Shown piece by piece: positions 19,449 through 28,673 of a stretch of DNA of 64,000 bases. A program made the translations under genes and the position numbers. The number at the start of each line of letters is the position of its first letter. The stretch's first letter is position 1. The DNA comes from Phyllobacterium zundukense (lineage in GTDB: Bacteria > Pseudomonadota > Alphaproteobacteria > Rhizobiales > Rhizobiaceae), in contig NZ_CP104973.1 of the NCBI RefSeq assembly GCF_025452195.1, positions 1,178,001-1,242,000 of the forward strand, in the 5' to 3' direction. The notes below the pieces were generated by a model. That model had not been told where the DNA came from. It worked only from the letters and a program-made list of their open reading frames with translations, and made no database searches.

Positions 19449-20678
19449 CTAGATCGGCTGGCCCTGCAGCAGTTTCGGCGCTGTCGTCGATAGTCCCGCG
19501 GCCTGGCGGATGAAGAATCCCTTGAGCCGCGGCATCCGTTCGACAAGGCCGAGACCAAAATCGCGCAGCGCCCGGACCGGCACGTTGTCGTTGGAAAACA
19601 GCCGGTTCAAAACGTCCGTGGTGACGCCCATCTGCACCGTGTCGAAGCGCCGCCAGGTCTGGTAGCGTTCGAGCACCGCTACCGAACCGATGTCGAGCCC
19701 GAGCCGATCGGCATCGACGATGGTTTCCGCCAGCGCTGCCGCATCCTTGAAGCCGAGATTGAGACCTTGCCCGGCGATCGGGTGGATACCATGCGCTGCG
19801 TCGCCCACCAGCGCGAAGCGCGGCTTGACGAAATCCCGGGCAAGGGTAAGACCGAGCGGAAAAGCTTTACGCGCGCCTTCCACATGTACCTCGCCGAGTT
19901 TCAGGCCAAAACGCTGTTCGAGCTCGGCTTCGAAAACGAAATCATCCTCGTTGATCAGGCGTTCTGCATCGGCGGTCCGTTCAGTCCAGACCAGCGAAGA
20001 GCGGTTGCCTTTGAGCGGCAGCACCGCAAAGGGTCCGGCGGGAAGGAAATGTTCCTCGGCCCGGCCATGGTGCGGGCGCTCATGCGCGACGGTGCAGACG
20101 ATACCTGACTGGCCATATTCCCAGTTCACGACCTTGATGCCGGCCATCTCGCGCAGGCGGGATTTGACGCCGTCGGCCGCAATCAGCAGCCGGGTTCGCA
20201 AGCTCTTGTCGTCAGAATAACGGACCGTCAGATCTGCCTCGCCATGTTCGAAACCGTTTACCGGCGCGCCCTCGACGAAGGTGACGCCAAGCTCTTCCGC
20301 CTTCTTGCGCAACGATGCGTTGAGGATGCGGTTCTCCACCATATGCGCGAATGGCTCGCCCGGCTCGACTTCGCCGTTGAAGGTCAGGAACACGGGTCGT
20401 ACAGGATCGGACGTGCGCGAATCGGTGACAATCATCTCGGTAATGGGTTGCGCTTCGGGAAGGATCGCCTCCCAGCATCCAAGGCGGTCCAGCATGCGGC
20501 TTGCGGCGGCAGCGATAGCGGAGGCGCGCGTATCGTTACGCCATACGCCGGCGGGCGCCGCGTCGACAATCGTAACGGCAAGGTGCGGCGCCGATGATTT
20601 CAGCGCAACTGCTGTCGCGAGGCCAACATAGCCTGCGCCGGCGATGGTGATGTCTTGCGGGGAGCTTCGTTCAACCAT
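19449..20678 (-). CDS. ubiH: UbiH/UbiF/Coq6-type FAD monooxygenase
   Basis: 409-aa flavoprotein hydroxylase, probably acting on a ring carbon in ubiquinone synthesis. The FAD fold starts ITIAGAGYVGLATAVAL (residues 10-26). The middle motif is LLIAADGVKSRLREMAG, and the second FAD motif is FALVGDAAHGIHPIAGQGLN, all typical of the UbiH/VisC family. The start at 20678 follows GGAGGCAAACC. The frame is open far upstream across tesB, but that extension is antisense to tesB and was discarded. Which ring position it hydroxylates cannot be told. Confidence 0.88.
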   Translation of the reverse strand: MVERSSPQDITIAGAGYVGLATAVALKSSAPHLAVTIVDAAPAGVWRNDTRASAIAAAASRMLDRLGCWEAILPEAQPITEMIVTDSRTSDPVRPVFLTFNGEVEPGEPFAHMVENRILNASLRKKAEELGVTFVEGAPVNGFEHGEADLTVRYSDDKSLRTRLLIAADGVKSRLREMAGIKVVNWEYGQSGIVCTVAHERPHHGRAEEHFLPAGPFAVLPLKGNRSSLVWTERTADAERLINEDDFVFEAELEQRFGLKLGEVHVEGARKAFPLGLTLARDFVKPRFALVGDAAHGIHPIAGQGLNLGFKDAAALAETIVDADRLGLDIGSVAVLERYQTWRRFDTVQMGVTTDVLNRLFSNDNVPVRALRDFGLGLVERMPRLKGFFIRQAAGLSTTAPKLLQGQPI

Positions 20679-20768
20679 GGTTTGCCTCCGGGTTGCAGTT
20701 ATGCGGCGCTTGACTTGTGCTCTTGTTCCTGTTGCAAGCGTTGGACGCGCGAACGGGAGACTTCGATC

Positions 20769-21638
20769 ATGTCTGACGCCATGAATGAGCTTTTGTCCAT
20801 ACTCGACCTTGAGATGCTTGAACACAACCTGTTTCGAGGTCGCAGCCCGCAATCCGGCTGGCAACGTGTTTTCGGCGGCCAGGTGATCGGCCAGGCATTG
20901 GTCGCAGCACAGCGCACCGTCGATCCTCTGCGTCATGTGCATTCGCTGCACGGTTATTTCATGCGTGCCGGCGATCCGAAAGTGCCGATTATCTATGAGG
21001 TCGATCGTATTCGCGACGGTTCGAGCTTCACCACGCGGCGGGTCGTCGGTATCCAGCACGGCCACGCGATCTTTTCGCTGGAAGCTTCCTTCCAGATCGA
21101 GGAGGAGGGACTCGAACATCAAAAGCCCAAACCGCTCGACGTCACCGAACCGGAAAATCTCATCAGCGACCGCGACCTGAAAGAGCAATATCTGCAGAAT
21201 GCGCCTGCCGCTATCCGCAAGTACTGGGAGCAAGACCGGCCCATCGAGATGAAGCCATTGTCGCTCGCGCACTATTTTTCGCGCGAGAAGCTGCCGCCCG
21301 AGCAGAATGTCTGGATCAAGACCACAGGTCCCGTGCCGGATGATCGCGCCGTGCAGGCGGCGGTGCTGGCTTATCTGTCGGACATGACGCTGCTCGATAC
21401 CTCGCTCTATGCGCATGGGAGATCGATTTTCGATCGCGACCTGCAGGTCGCCAGTCTCGACCACGCCATGTGGTTTCATCGGCCCTGCCGTTTCGACGAT
21501 TGGCTGCTTTATACGGCAGACAGCCCCAGTACATCCGGAGCGCGTGGCTTTAATCGTGGTGCAATCTATAGCCGTGACGGCATATTGATTGCCTCGACAG
21601 CACAGGAAGGCCTAATTCGTGTGCATTCCGAAGCGTGA
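20769..21638 (+). CDS. tesB: acyl-CoA thioesterase II
   Basis: 289-aa double hot-dog thioesterase that hydrolyses medium- and long-chain acyl-CoA. The N-terminal domain reads LFRGRSPQSGWQRVFGGQVIGQAL and the C-terminal domain SLDHAMWFHRPCRFDDWLLY. The catalytic Asp-Thr/Ser-Gln set fits LDH, the SPSTSGARG segment and TAQEGLIR. The start is preceded by GGGAGA. It is divergent from ubiH over 90 bases and lies upstream of glnK-amtB, a common neighbourhood in rhizobia. Confidence 0.94.
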   Translation: MSDAMNELLSILDLEMLEHNLFRGRSPQSGWQRVFGGQVIGQALVAAQRTVDPLRHVHSLHGYFMRAGDPKVPIIYEVDRIRDGSSFTTRRVVGIQHGHAIFSLEASFQIEEEGLEHQKPKPLDVTEPENLISDRDLKEQYLQNAPAAIRKYWEQDRPIEMKPLSLAHYFSREKLPPEQNVWIKTTGPVPDDRAVQAAVLAYLSDMTLLDTSLYAHGRSIFDRDLQVASLDHAMWFHRPCRFDDWLLYTADSPSTSGARGFNRGAIYSRDGILIASTAQEGLIRVHSEA

Positions 21639-21760
21639 CGTTTTTAAAGCCCGCCGAGTTTGCCTAAATTTTAGGCATGTTGCATCGTATTGCGTAATCA
21701 TGCCGTCAATTGTTAAAAATATACATTTGTAATCAATGGCTTGGCGTTATATTTCGAGTC

Positions 21761-21776
21761 TGGCACAGAACTTGAA
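21761..21776 (+). promoter_or_regulatory. sigma-54-like promoter of glnK-amtB
   Basis: TGGCACAGAACTTGAA closely fits the -24/-12 pattern TGGCAC-N5-TTGCA; the one deviation is A for C in the -12 element. It lies 120 bases before glnK in a 257-base gap. glnK-amtB operons of rhizobia are known to depend on NtrC and RpoN, which supports the call. No clear NtrC enhancer site was found by eye. Confidence 0.6.
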
Positions 21777-21853
21777 TACTCCTTAGCAGTCACCGACTGC
21801 CGCAAGCGGCTTTAGGCGATGGGTTCAACGCGGATGTGAAGCCTTTCGAGTAA

Positions 21854-22234
<381 letters not shown>

Positions 22235-22260
22235 TTTATTTGGGGTTCAAGGAGACAATA

Positions 22261-23685
22261 ATGAAAATTCCAACCAGTCTGACATCTGCGGCGCGCAGCA
22301 CCCTTCTCGGGTCGCTGGCACTGGTCGCTATCGGTACGCTGGCCGCATTCGCTCAGGAGGCCGCGCCAGCAGCTCCCGCCGCCGCAGCGCCAGCCTTCAC
22401 AGTCGACAAGGGCGACACCACCTGGATGATGATCTCGACAGTGCTTGTGCTGTTGATGACCATCCCTGGCCTCGCGCTTTTCTATGGCGGTCTTGTCCGC
22501 TCGAAGAACATGCTCTCGGTTCTCATGCAGGTCTTCACCATCACCGCTGTGGTGATGCTGATCTGGGTGTTCTACGGCTATAGCCTGGCCTTCACACCCG
22601 GCAATTCGTTTGTCGGTGGCCTGTCGAAGGCATTCTTGCAAGGCGTCGACGTGACGACGATGTCCGAAACCTTCACGAAGGGCGTTGCCATCCCCGAGCT
22701 GGTCTATGTCGTCTTCCAGATGACCTTCGCCTGCATTACGCCGGCGCTTATCGTCGGTGCGTTCGCTGAACGCGTGAAGTTCTCAGCGGTCATCCTGTTC
22801 GTCATTCTCTGGGTTACCTTCGTCTACTTCCCGATCGCTCACATGGTCTGGTTCTGGGGTGGTCCAAGCGCCTATTCCGATCCGTCCGGCCTGATCTTCG
22901 GCTTCGGCGCAATCGACTTTGCCGGTGGTACCGTCGTTCATATCAATGCGGGTATTGCAGGTCTCGTCGGCGCTCTGATGATCGGTAAGCGTACCGGCTA
23001 CAAGAAAGACATCATGGCACCGCACTCCATGACGATGACCATGATCGGTGCGTCATTGCTGTGGGTTGGCTGGTTCGGCTTCAATGCCGGTTCCAACCTC
23101 GAAGCCAATGCCTATGCGGGCCTTGCCATGATCAACACCTTTGTCGCAACGGCTGCTGCTGCGGTGATGTGGATCATCCTCGAATCCTTCCTGCGTGGTA
23201 AAGCCTCGATGCTCGGTGCCGTATCGGGTGCAGTTGCCGGTCTGGTTGCCGTTACCCCGGCTGCCGGTTTCGTCGGTCCGATGGGTGCCATCGTGCTCGG
23301 TGGGGTCGTCACCGTCGTCTGCTACTTCTTCGTCGCGGTGGTGAAGAACACGTTCGACTATGATGACAGCCTCGATGTCTTCGGCATCCATTGCGTCGGC
23401 GGCATCATCGGTGCTCTCGGCACCGGCATCCTCGTCAATCCGGCACTGGGTGGCGCCGGCATCGTCGATTATTCGACTGCCGATTTCGCCGCCAGCTATG
23501 CAGGTACGGCGACTCAGCTGTGGGCGCAGTTCAAGGGTGTCGCCGTGACACTGCTCTGGTCCGGTATCGGCAGCGCGATCCTTTACAAGATCGTCGATCT
23601 CATCGTCGGCCTGCGCGCATCGCCCGAATCAGAGCGTGAAGGCCTCGACCTCACCTCGCACGGTGAAGCTGCCTACCACAGCTGA
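22261..23685 (+). CDS. amtB: ammonium transporter AmtB
   Basis: 474-aa ammonium channel with a cleavable signal peptide (LLGSLALVAIGTLAAFA) followed by an Ala/Pro-rich linker and 11 membrane segments. Family signatures are FYGGLVRSKNML (near 75), AGGTVVHINAGIAGLVGAL with the first pore histidine region, and DDSLDVFGIHCVGGIIGALGTG with the second. The ATG at 22261 follows AAGGAGACAATA. It is co-transcribed with glnK. The last codons encode AAYHS, repeated in a second, diverged copy at 25205. Confidence 0.97.
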   Translation: MKIPTSLTSAARSTLLGSLALVAIGTLAAFAQEAAPAAPAAAAPAFTVDKGDTTWMMISTVLVLLMTIPGLALFYGGLVRSKNMLSVLMQVFTITAVVMLIWVFYGYSLAFTPGNSFVGGLSKAFLQGVDVTTMSETFTKGVAIPELVYVVFQMTFACITPALIVGAFAERVKFSAVILFVILWVTFVYFPIAHMVWFWGGPSAYSDPSGLIFGFGAIDFAGGTVVHINAGIAGLVGALMIGKRTGYKKDIMAPHSMTMTMIGASLLWVGWFGFNAGSNLEANAYAGLAMINTFVATAAAAVMWIILESFLRGKASMLGAVSGAVAGLVAVTPAAGFVGPMGAIVLGGVVTVVCYFFVAVVKNTFDYDDSLDVFGIHCVGGIIGALGTGILVNPALGGAGIVDYSTADFAASYAGTATQLWAQFKGVAVTLLWSGIGSAILYKIVDLIVGLRASPESEREGLDLTSHGEAAYHS

Positions 23686-23743
23686 TAGAAATACCTTGAA
23701 AAGAACCAGAAGGGCCCGGTTTCCGGGCCCTTTTCTTTTTGAG
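23668..23743 (+). repeat. direct repeat copy A: amtB 3' end plus terminator
   Basis: This 76-nt stretch holds the last five amtB codons, the stop, and the intrinsic terminator. It matches 25205-25283 at roughly four of five positions by eye, including an identical CACAGCTGATAGAA and TTGAAAAG. The two copies bracket the SDR/tetR pair. Confidence 0.85.
23710..23739 (+). terminator. intrinsic terminator after amtB
   Basis: AAGGGCCCGG pairs with CCGGGCCCTT over a short T loop, followed by TTCTTTTT, 25 bases after the amtB stop. Confidence 0.9.
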
Positions 23744-23757
23744 CATGGCGTCCCGGC

Positions 23758-24558
23758 TTAACTTGCGAGCGCTTTTTCAGGCTGATAACGATCGGCAGCG
23801 TGGACCTGCGCGTAATTCGGAATCATCAGCTGTCGAGCCATGTCGAAAGCCTTCCATTGATCGGCATCCGGAAGCGGCGGAATAGTCACGGACTCGCGAC
23901 GATCGAAGCCCACGAGCGCTGCGTCAACGAGTTCCTCTACTTCCATCACAGCCGGAAGTGCATTCACATCCCTGCCAGACCGCTCCCAGATTTCTGTTCG
24001 CGTTGCCGCCGGCAGCACCACCTGGACATACACGCCCTTTGGGCCAAGTTCGAGCTGGAGCCCCTGGCTGAGGAACAGCACGAATGCTTTTGTCGCTCCG
24101 TAGACGGTTAGACCAAACTCAGGAGCCAATCCAACAACCGAGGCGATATTGATGATCGACCCTGCCCCGGCTTCGATGAAACGTGGCGTAACAGCACTGA
24201 TCAGCCGGGTCAGCGCAGTCGTGTTGAGGCTTATGAGCTTGGCCACGTCGTCCGGCGTTTGATCGGCGAACCCGCCAGCTGCGCTGGCGCCGGCGTTGTT
24301 GATCAGTATGCCAATGCGCGCATCCTCACGTACGCGCGACTCCACCCTGGCCAGCTCAACCTCATCGGTGAGATCAGCTTGAAGGATATCGACATTGGCT
24401 CCGGTTTCACGGCGTAGGCGCTCGCTCAGCGTTTCCAATCGAGCCAGGTCTCGAGCAACCAATACCAGATCGTGCCCCCGTTTTGCGAAACGGTCGGCAT
24501 AAACAGCACCGATGCCCGTGGAGGCTCCGGTAATAAGGACGGTGGGTTTGGCTTTCAT
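23758..24558 (-). CDS. short-chain dehydrogenase/reductase
   Basis: 266-aa classical SDR. The NAD(P) motif is VLITGASTGIGAVYADRFA (residues 7-25), NNAG appears in ILINNAGASAAGG, and the catalytic set is S in INIASVVG, then YGATK (Y-x-x-x-K). Arginine residues after the first strand (VLVARDLARL) suggest NADPH preference. The substrate is unknown. It is divergent from the tetR gene at 24661 with tandem operators in the gap, so it is likely the regulator's target. The pair interrupts the usual amtB-ftsK neighbourhood. Confidence 0.9.
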   Translation of the reverse strand: MKAKPTVLITGASTGIGAVYADRFAKRGHDLVLVARDLARLETLSERLRRETGANVDILQADLTDEVELARVESRVREDARIGILINNAGASAAGGFADQTPDDVAKLISLNTTALTRLISAVTPRFIEAGAGSIINIASVVGLAPEFGLTVYGATKAFVLFLSQGLQLELGPKGVYVQVVLPAATRTEIWERSGRDVNALPAVMEVEELVDAALVGFDRRESVTIPPLPDADQWKAFDMARQLMIPNYAQVHAADRYQPEKALAS

Positions 24559-24586
24559 TGCTTTTTCCTTGAGTTTGGATTATTAA

Positions 24587-24631
24587 TCATGATCGTCATC
24601 ATGTTTAGTGTATTCATGATCGCTATCATGA
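24587..24631. promoter_or_regulatory. tandem palindromic operators in the SDR/tetR gap
   Basis: Two 18-bp palindromes lie 27 bp apart, centre to centre: TCATGATCGTCATCATGT at 24587-24604 and TCATGATCGCTATCATGA at 24614-24631. The half-site is TCATGAT. They lie in the 102-base gap between divergent starts, the standard position for autorepression by a TetR protein. Binding is inferred. Confidence 0.75.
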
Positions 24632-24660
24632 TTAAAGTCAAGTGAAAAATCGAGGACGTA

Positions 24661-25203
24661 ATGAAAGTCAGTCGTGAGCGAGTGGCGGAAAACCGGCAAA
24701 AGATCCTGGAGGCGGCTGGCAGGCTTTTCAGGGCCCACGGATTCGAGGCGGTGACGGTGGCGGATGTGATGAAGGCGGCGTCTCTCACCCATGGCGCTTT
24801 TTATGGGCACTTCAATTCGAAAGATGACCTGATCGTTCAAACCCTGGCCCACATCGTTTCAGCCGGGATACCGGAGGACCTCGATCTGACGCGGTACGCG
24901 GCGACCTACCTTTCGGAAAGTCACCGAGATGATATCGCAGGCGGATGTCCAACGGCGGGGCTGGCCGGCCAAACCATCCATCAATCGCCAGAGGCCCGTG
25001 CAGCGATGACGGCAGGCTTGCGAGAGCACATCGAGCGCCTGAGTCGCTCGGCTCCTGGGGCAACTGCGGAAAACAAACGTCGGGCTGCCATTGGGAGCTG
25101 GGCGGCGATGGTGGGAGCAGTCATCTTGGCCCGGATGAGCGATGACCCGAATTTGTCTGATGAACTGCTGTCGCAGACGCGTGAGTGGATTAGCCCGAAG
25201 TGA
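24661..25203 (+). CDS. TetR family regulator
   Basis: 180-aa repressor. The N-terminal helix-turn-helix domain is RQKILEAAGRLFRAHGFEAV followed by TVADVMKAASLTHGAFYGHF (residues 12-52), typical of TetR proteins controlling an adjacent oxidoreductase. The C-terminal ligand domain begins near residue 75 and has the GCPTAGLAGQ segment common in this branch. The start follows GAGGACG. It probably controls the divergent SDR gene and itself. One base after its stop begins the second amtB 3'-end copy. Confidence 0.9.
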   Translation: MKVSRERVAENRQKILEAAGRLFRAHGFEAVTVADVMKAASLTHGAFYGHFNSKDDLIVQTLAHIVSAGIPEDLDLTRYAATYLSESHRDDIAGGCPTAGLAGQTIHQSPEARAAMTAGLREHIERLSRSAPGATAENKRRAAIGSWAAMVGAVILARMSDDPNLSDELLSQTREWISPK

Positions 25204-25204
25204 C

Positions 25205-25283
25205 GCCGCGTATCACAGCTGATAGAACAATCTTGAAAAGGAGCAGCAGGGCCGGGTTTTCCGGGGCTCTTTTTTGTTTTGAG
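25205..25283 (+). repeat. direct repeat copy B: remnant of a second amtB 3' end
   Basis: The frame GCC GCG TAT CAC AGC TGA encodes AAYHS-stop, the same end as AmtB (GCT GCC TAC CAC AGC TGA) with third-base changes only. It is followed by a terminator-like AGGGCCGGGTTTTCCGGGGC and a T run. It begins one base after the tetR stop, so it may now serve as tetR's terminator. It marks the right border of an inserted segment. Confidence 0.85.
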
Positions 25284-25315
25284 AGCCACCTCTCTTGCCG
25301 GGGGAAAGAAATTCC

Positions 25316-25450
25316 CTGCGTGGTTCGACAAGCTCACCATGAGGGAGGTTGTTGTGCTGCAACTGGCGATGATCATCGCCTACACTCCAGAACTTGACTC
25401 TCTGCAATCCACACAACTCCCTCATGGTGAGCTTGTCGAACCACGCACAG
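25316..25450. repeat. palindromic repeat copy 2
   Basis: About 135 nt between the tetR end and ftsK. Left arm CTGCGTGGTTCGAC then AAGCTCACCATGAGGGAG; the right arm is its reverse complement ending ACCACGCACAG. The loop carries TCTGCAATCCAC, also seen in copy 1. It belongs to the same family as copies at 9.8, 29.4, 52.6 and 53.7 kb. Confidence 0.9.
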
Positions 25451-25498
25451 CGCCTTTACCGCTGATCCTGCTAATTTCGTCCCACTCATTCCCCATGG

Positions 25499-25514
25499 TT
25501 AATGGCCCCTTAAC
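25499..25514 (+). promoter_or_regulatory. candidate CtrA binding site upstream of ftsK
   Basis: TTAATGGCCCCTTAAC matches TTAA-N7-TTAAC exactly, and it is centred about 93 bases before the ftsK start. CtrA control of division genes is established in Caulobacter and Sinorhizobium, so the position makes sense, but binding is inferred from the motif alone. Confidence 0.55.
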
Positions 25515-25599
25515 CATCCGCACCGTAACGTCAGAATCAACTCTATGATTTGCGGCTGCTCGCAGCCGTTCTGTATGCGTTCACGCGGGGCCGGATTTC

Positions 25600-28224
25600 A
25601 TGCGTCAAGGATACCTTTCCTCCTATGCCATTGAAGATCAGCGAACCGGGTTATCCAGCCTGTTTCGCAGGCAGATTCATATCCTGTGGGGGCTGGGACT
25701 TATCGGCTTCGTGGCCTTTGCCATCGGCAGCCTCGCCACCTGGAACGTGCTCGATCCAAGCTTCAGTCACGCCACGTCGAATCCGACCCGCAATGCCCTC
25801 GGTTATCCCGGTGCGGTCTTCGCCGATCTCGGCATGCAGTTCTTCGGTCTTTCCATGGTTGTGGCACTGATGCCGGCGCTTTTCTGGGGCGGGCTCTTTC
25901 TCACAGGGCGTGGTGTCGACCGTATGCCGCGCCGGGCCGTCGCCTGGCTTTGCGCGTCGCTTCTGGCTGCGGCGATCGCCGGCTGCTTCGCCATACCGGA
26001 AAGCTGGCCAATGCCTATTGGTCTTGGCGGTGTCTTTGGTGATATGGTCCTCAAGATACCCGGCATCTTTATCGGCACGTTCCCCCGTGGTGGTCTGGCC
26101 ATGATCATGGTTGCCATTCTTGCCATCCCGACCCTTTGGATCTTTGGCTTTGCCAGTGGCATCACCTACCGTGACAGCGAACCGGTGGTCACCAAGAAGT
26201 CCACGCGCCACGTCGCCGAAGATGATGACTACGACGACGAGGATGATGATGACGATCGCGGAGGCGGTGGCCTGCTCGCTCTCGGCGCCTTGACCCATTG
26301 GTTCCTGAGCACGAAAGCCCTGTTCCGCCGGTTTTCCGGTCGTAGCGCCGGGCTCTATAGCAGCGCACGCAGTATCGGCTCGCGGCATGACGGTGATTTC
26401 CCTGACGTTGCGGTTTCGCGTCAGAAAAGCGCCCAGACCGATGGCCGGCGCGAGCCCGGCTTCTACGACGAAGCACCACAAATCGAGGCGCCTTCAATCG
26501 ATATCGGCAGGGATGAATTCGACGGCCGCTTCGATCCGGTCGCCTTCAGCGATGAAGAGGATGTCGACGATTGGGCGCTGCAGTCAGCCCCGGCAAGACC
26601 GACGGCGATTCCGAACAGGCCAGTTGCCGCACGCATTGATACACCGGCACCTGCGCCGCGGGCCGGCGCGCGCGTTCAGCGCGAGGCGCAGGCGTCGTTG
26701 ATTGCATCCGACGAATACGAGATGCCTTCGTTGCATTTCCTGAGCGAACCGAAGAACGTTGTGCGCAATCCGGGCCTTTCCAAAGAGGCTTTGGAACAGA
26801 ACGCGCGGCTGCTGGAAGGTGTGCTTGAGGATTTCGGCGTGCGCGGCGAAATCATCCATGTACGTCCGGGTCCAGTGGTAACGCTCTATGAACTGGAACC
26901 GGCGCCGGGGATCAAATCGTCGCGGGTCATCACCCTCGCCGACGATATCGCCCGCTCCATGAGCGCGATTGCCGCGCGTGTCGCCGTTGTGCCCGGTCGC
27001 AATGCCATCGGTATCGAGCTCCCGAACCAGACGCGCGAAATGGTCTATCTGCGTGAACTTCTGGCAAGCCGCGATTTTGAGCAGACAAAGACCAAATTGG
27101 CGCTTGCCCTTGGAAAGACCATCAATGGCGAGGCGGTTATCGCGGACCTTGCGAAAATGCCGCATTTGCTGGTCGCCGGCACCACGGGTTCGGGCAAGTC
27201 CGTTGCGATCAATACGATGATCCTTTCGCTGCTTTACCGGATGACGCCGGAGCAGTGCCGCCTGATCATGATCGACCCGAAAATGCTCGAACTGTCGATC
27301 TACGATGGCATTCCGCATCTGTTGACGCCTGTCGTCACCGATCCGAAAAAGGCCGTCGTCGCGCTGAAGTGGACGGTCAAGGAGATGGAAGACCGCTACC
27401 GCAAGATGTCGAAAGTCGGCGTGCGCAATATTGACGGCTTCAATCAGCGGGTCGAGCAGGCCCACAAAAAGGGTGAGCGTATTGCCCGGACGGTACAGAC
27501 CGGCTTTGATCGTGCAACGGGCGAAGCCGTCTACGAGACCGAAGAGCTCGACCTGAAGCCGATGCCCTATATCGTCGTCATAATCGATGAAATGGCCGAC
27601 CTGATGATGGTCGCCGGCAAGGATATTGAAGGCGCGGTACAGCGGTTGGCTCAGATGGCGCGCGCCGCCGGTATCCACGTGATCATGGCGACGCAGCGTC
27701 CATCGGTCGATGTCATTACCGGCACGATCAAAGCCAATTTTCCGACTCGTATTTCGTTCCAGGTTACATCGAAGATCGATTCGCGAACGATCCTTGGCGA
27801 GCAGGGCGGCGAGCAGCTGCTCGGCATGGGCGATATGCTCTATATGGCCGGCGGCGGCCGCATCCAGCGCGTGCACGGACCATTTGTCGGGGACGATGAA
27901 GTAGAGAAGATCGTCCAGCACCTGAAACTGCAGGGCGTTCCGGAATATCTCGATTCCATTACAGAGGAAGACGACGAAGACGAAGGTGGCGGACCAGCGG
28001 GAACATCCAATCTCGAAGATTCGGACGATCCCTATGACCAGGCTGTCGCGGTCGTTCTACGCGACAAGAAGGCGTCAACGAGTTATATCCAGCGCCGGCT
28101 CGGCATTGGTTACAACCGCGCCGCTTCGATCATCGAGCGTATGGAACAGGAAGGACTAGTTGGCCCCGCCAACCATGCGGGTAAACGCGAGATTCTCGTG
28201 CCGACACAGGATGACGAGTTCTAG
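25600..28224 (+). CDS. ftsK: DNA translocase FtsK
   Basis: 874-aa septal DNA pump that clears chromosome ends and activates XerCD at dif. Four membrane segments lie in residues 25-190. A low-complexity linker with an acidic run ([12 protein letters not shown]) spans roughly 200-370. The motor follows, with Walker [16 protein letters not shown] near residue 527 and Walker [15 protein letters not shown] near 650. The C-terminal gamma winged helix, [20 protein letters not shown], reads KOPS sites. Length is normal. The partner recombinase XerC is at 3.4 kb. Confidence 0.97.
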   Translation: MRQGYLSSYAIEDQRTGLSSLFRRQIHILWGLGLIGFVAFAIGSLATWNVLDPSFSHATSNPTRNALGYPGAVFADLGMQFFGLSMVVALMPALFWGGLFLTGRGVDRMPRRAVAWLCASLLAAAIAGCFAIPESWPMPIGLGGVFGDMVLKIPGIFIGTFPRGGLAMIMVAILAIPTLWIFGFASGITYRDSEPVVTKKSTRHVAEDDDYDDEDDDDDRGGGGLLALGALTHWFLSTKALFRRFSGRSAGLYSSARSIGSRHDGDFPDVAVSRQKSAQTDGRREPGFYDEAPQIEAPSIDIGRDEFDGRFDPVAFSDEEDVDDWALQSAPARPTAIPNRPVAARIDTPAPAPRAGARVQREAQASLIASDEYEMPSLHFLSEPKNVVRNPGLSKEALEQNARLLEGVLEDFGVRGEIIHVRPGPVVTLYELEPAPGIKSSRVITLADDIARSMSAIAARVAVVPGRNAIGIELPNQTREMVYLRELLASRDFEQTKTKLALALGKTINGEAVIADLAKMPHLLVAGTTGSGKSVAINTMILSLLYRMTPEQCRLIMIDPKMLELSIYDGIPHLLTPVVTDPKKAVVALKWTVKEMEDRYRKMSKVGVRNIDGFNQRVEQAHKKGERIARTVQTGFDRATGEAVYETEELDLKPMPYIVVIIDEMADLMMVAGKDIEGAVQRLAQMARAAGIHVIMATQRPSVDVITGTIKANFPTRISFQVTSKIDSRTILGEQGGEQLLGMGDMLYMAGGGRIQRVHGPFVGDDEVEKIVQHLKLQGVPEYLDSITEEDDEDEGGGPAGTSNLEDSDDPYDQAVAVVLRDKKASTSYIQRRLGIGYNRAASIIERMEQEGLVGPANHAGKREILVPTQDDEF

Positions 28225-28410
28225 GCGTAACGTAACGTTTATGCGGTTCGTTATGGAACAATAGGCAGCGGCGCATTACATAACGATTCAAGCTCAGGTT
28301 ACGTAACGGCGCAAGGGAACAAGAAACGATATCCTGCCGTTTAGCAGAGTGAATTGAGGAAATATTGGATCGTTCTGCCGGAGGGAATTTGGTTCAAGGT
28401 CGAGGGGTTT
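28225..28410 (+). other. ftsK downstream gap with repeated GTTACGTAAC-type motifs
   Basis: No gene is seen in this stretch. It holds GTAACGTAACG at 28227-28238 and GTTACGTAACG near 28299, plus an inverted pair CGTTATG / CATAACG. These could be operators or remnants; there is no T-rich terminator. Confidence 0.35.
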
Positions 28411-28550
28411 GGCGAGGCCGGTGTTTATCCATCGGACGACGCCGAAACCCGAAGGATTTAAAGCAAATTCACCCGGCCCTTCGGGTTTCCGGCTGGCGGA
28501 CACCCACTTTGTCAGGCGGCATCGGACGATGGAAACCCATCGGCCTCGCC
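28411..28550. repeat. 140-nt compound hairpin between ftsK and lolA
   Basis: Two nested inverted repeats share a centre. The outer arms are 28411-28444 and 28516-28550 (GGCGAGGCCGGTG... against ...CATCGGCCTCGCC, imperfect). The inner arms are AAACCCGAAGG (28445-28455) and CCTTCGGGTTT (28478-28488), perfect. The result is one long folded structure without a long reading frame. It could be a MITE-like repeat, a structured RNA or an mRNA 3' element; the family is not recognised. Confidence 0.6.
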
Positions 28551-28673
28551 ACCTTCCGCGTGGATTGTCTCGCCATCCGAGAAACAGAACTGATGCAATA
28601 TTCCCTTAATTCACTCTCGCCATAGTGCAGCCCAACTGGCTTCGTACAGAAAGAGACGACAGGAGATATGATC

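Noticed and set aside
20679..21479. Upstream extension of the ubiH frame by 267 codons
   Set aside because: It runs antisense through tesB, and the ubiH start at 20678 has a strong ribosome site.
21650..21760. NtrC enhancer upstream of glnK
   Set aside because: GCATGTTGCATCGTATTGCG has some symmetry, but not the TGCACC-N5-GGTGCA pattern.
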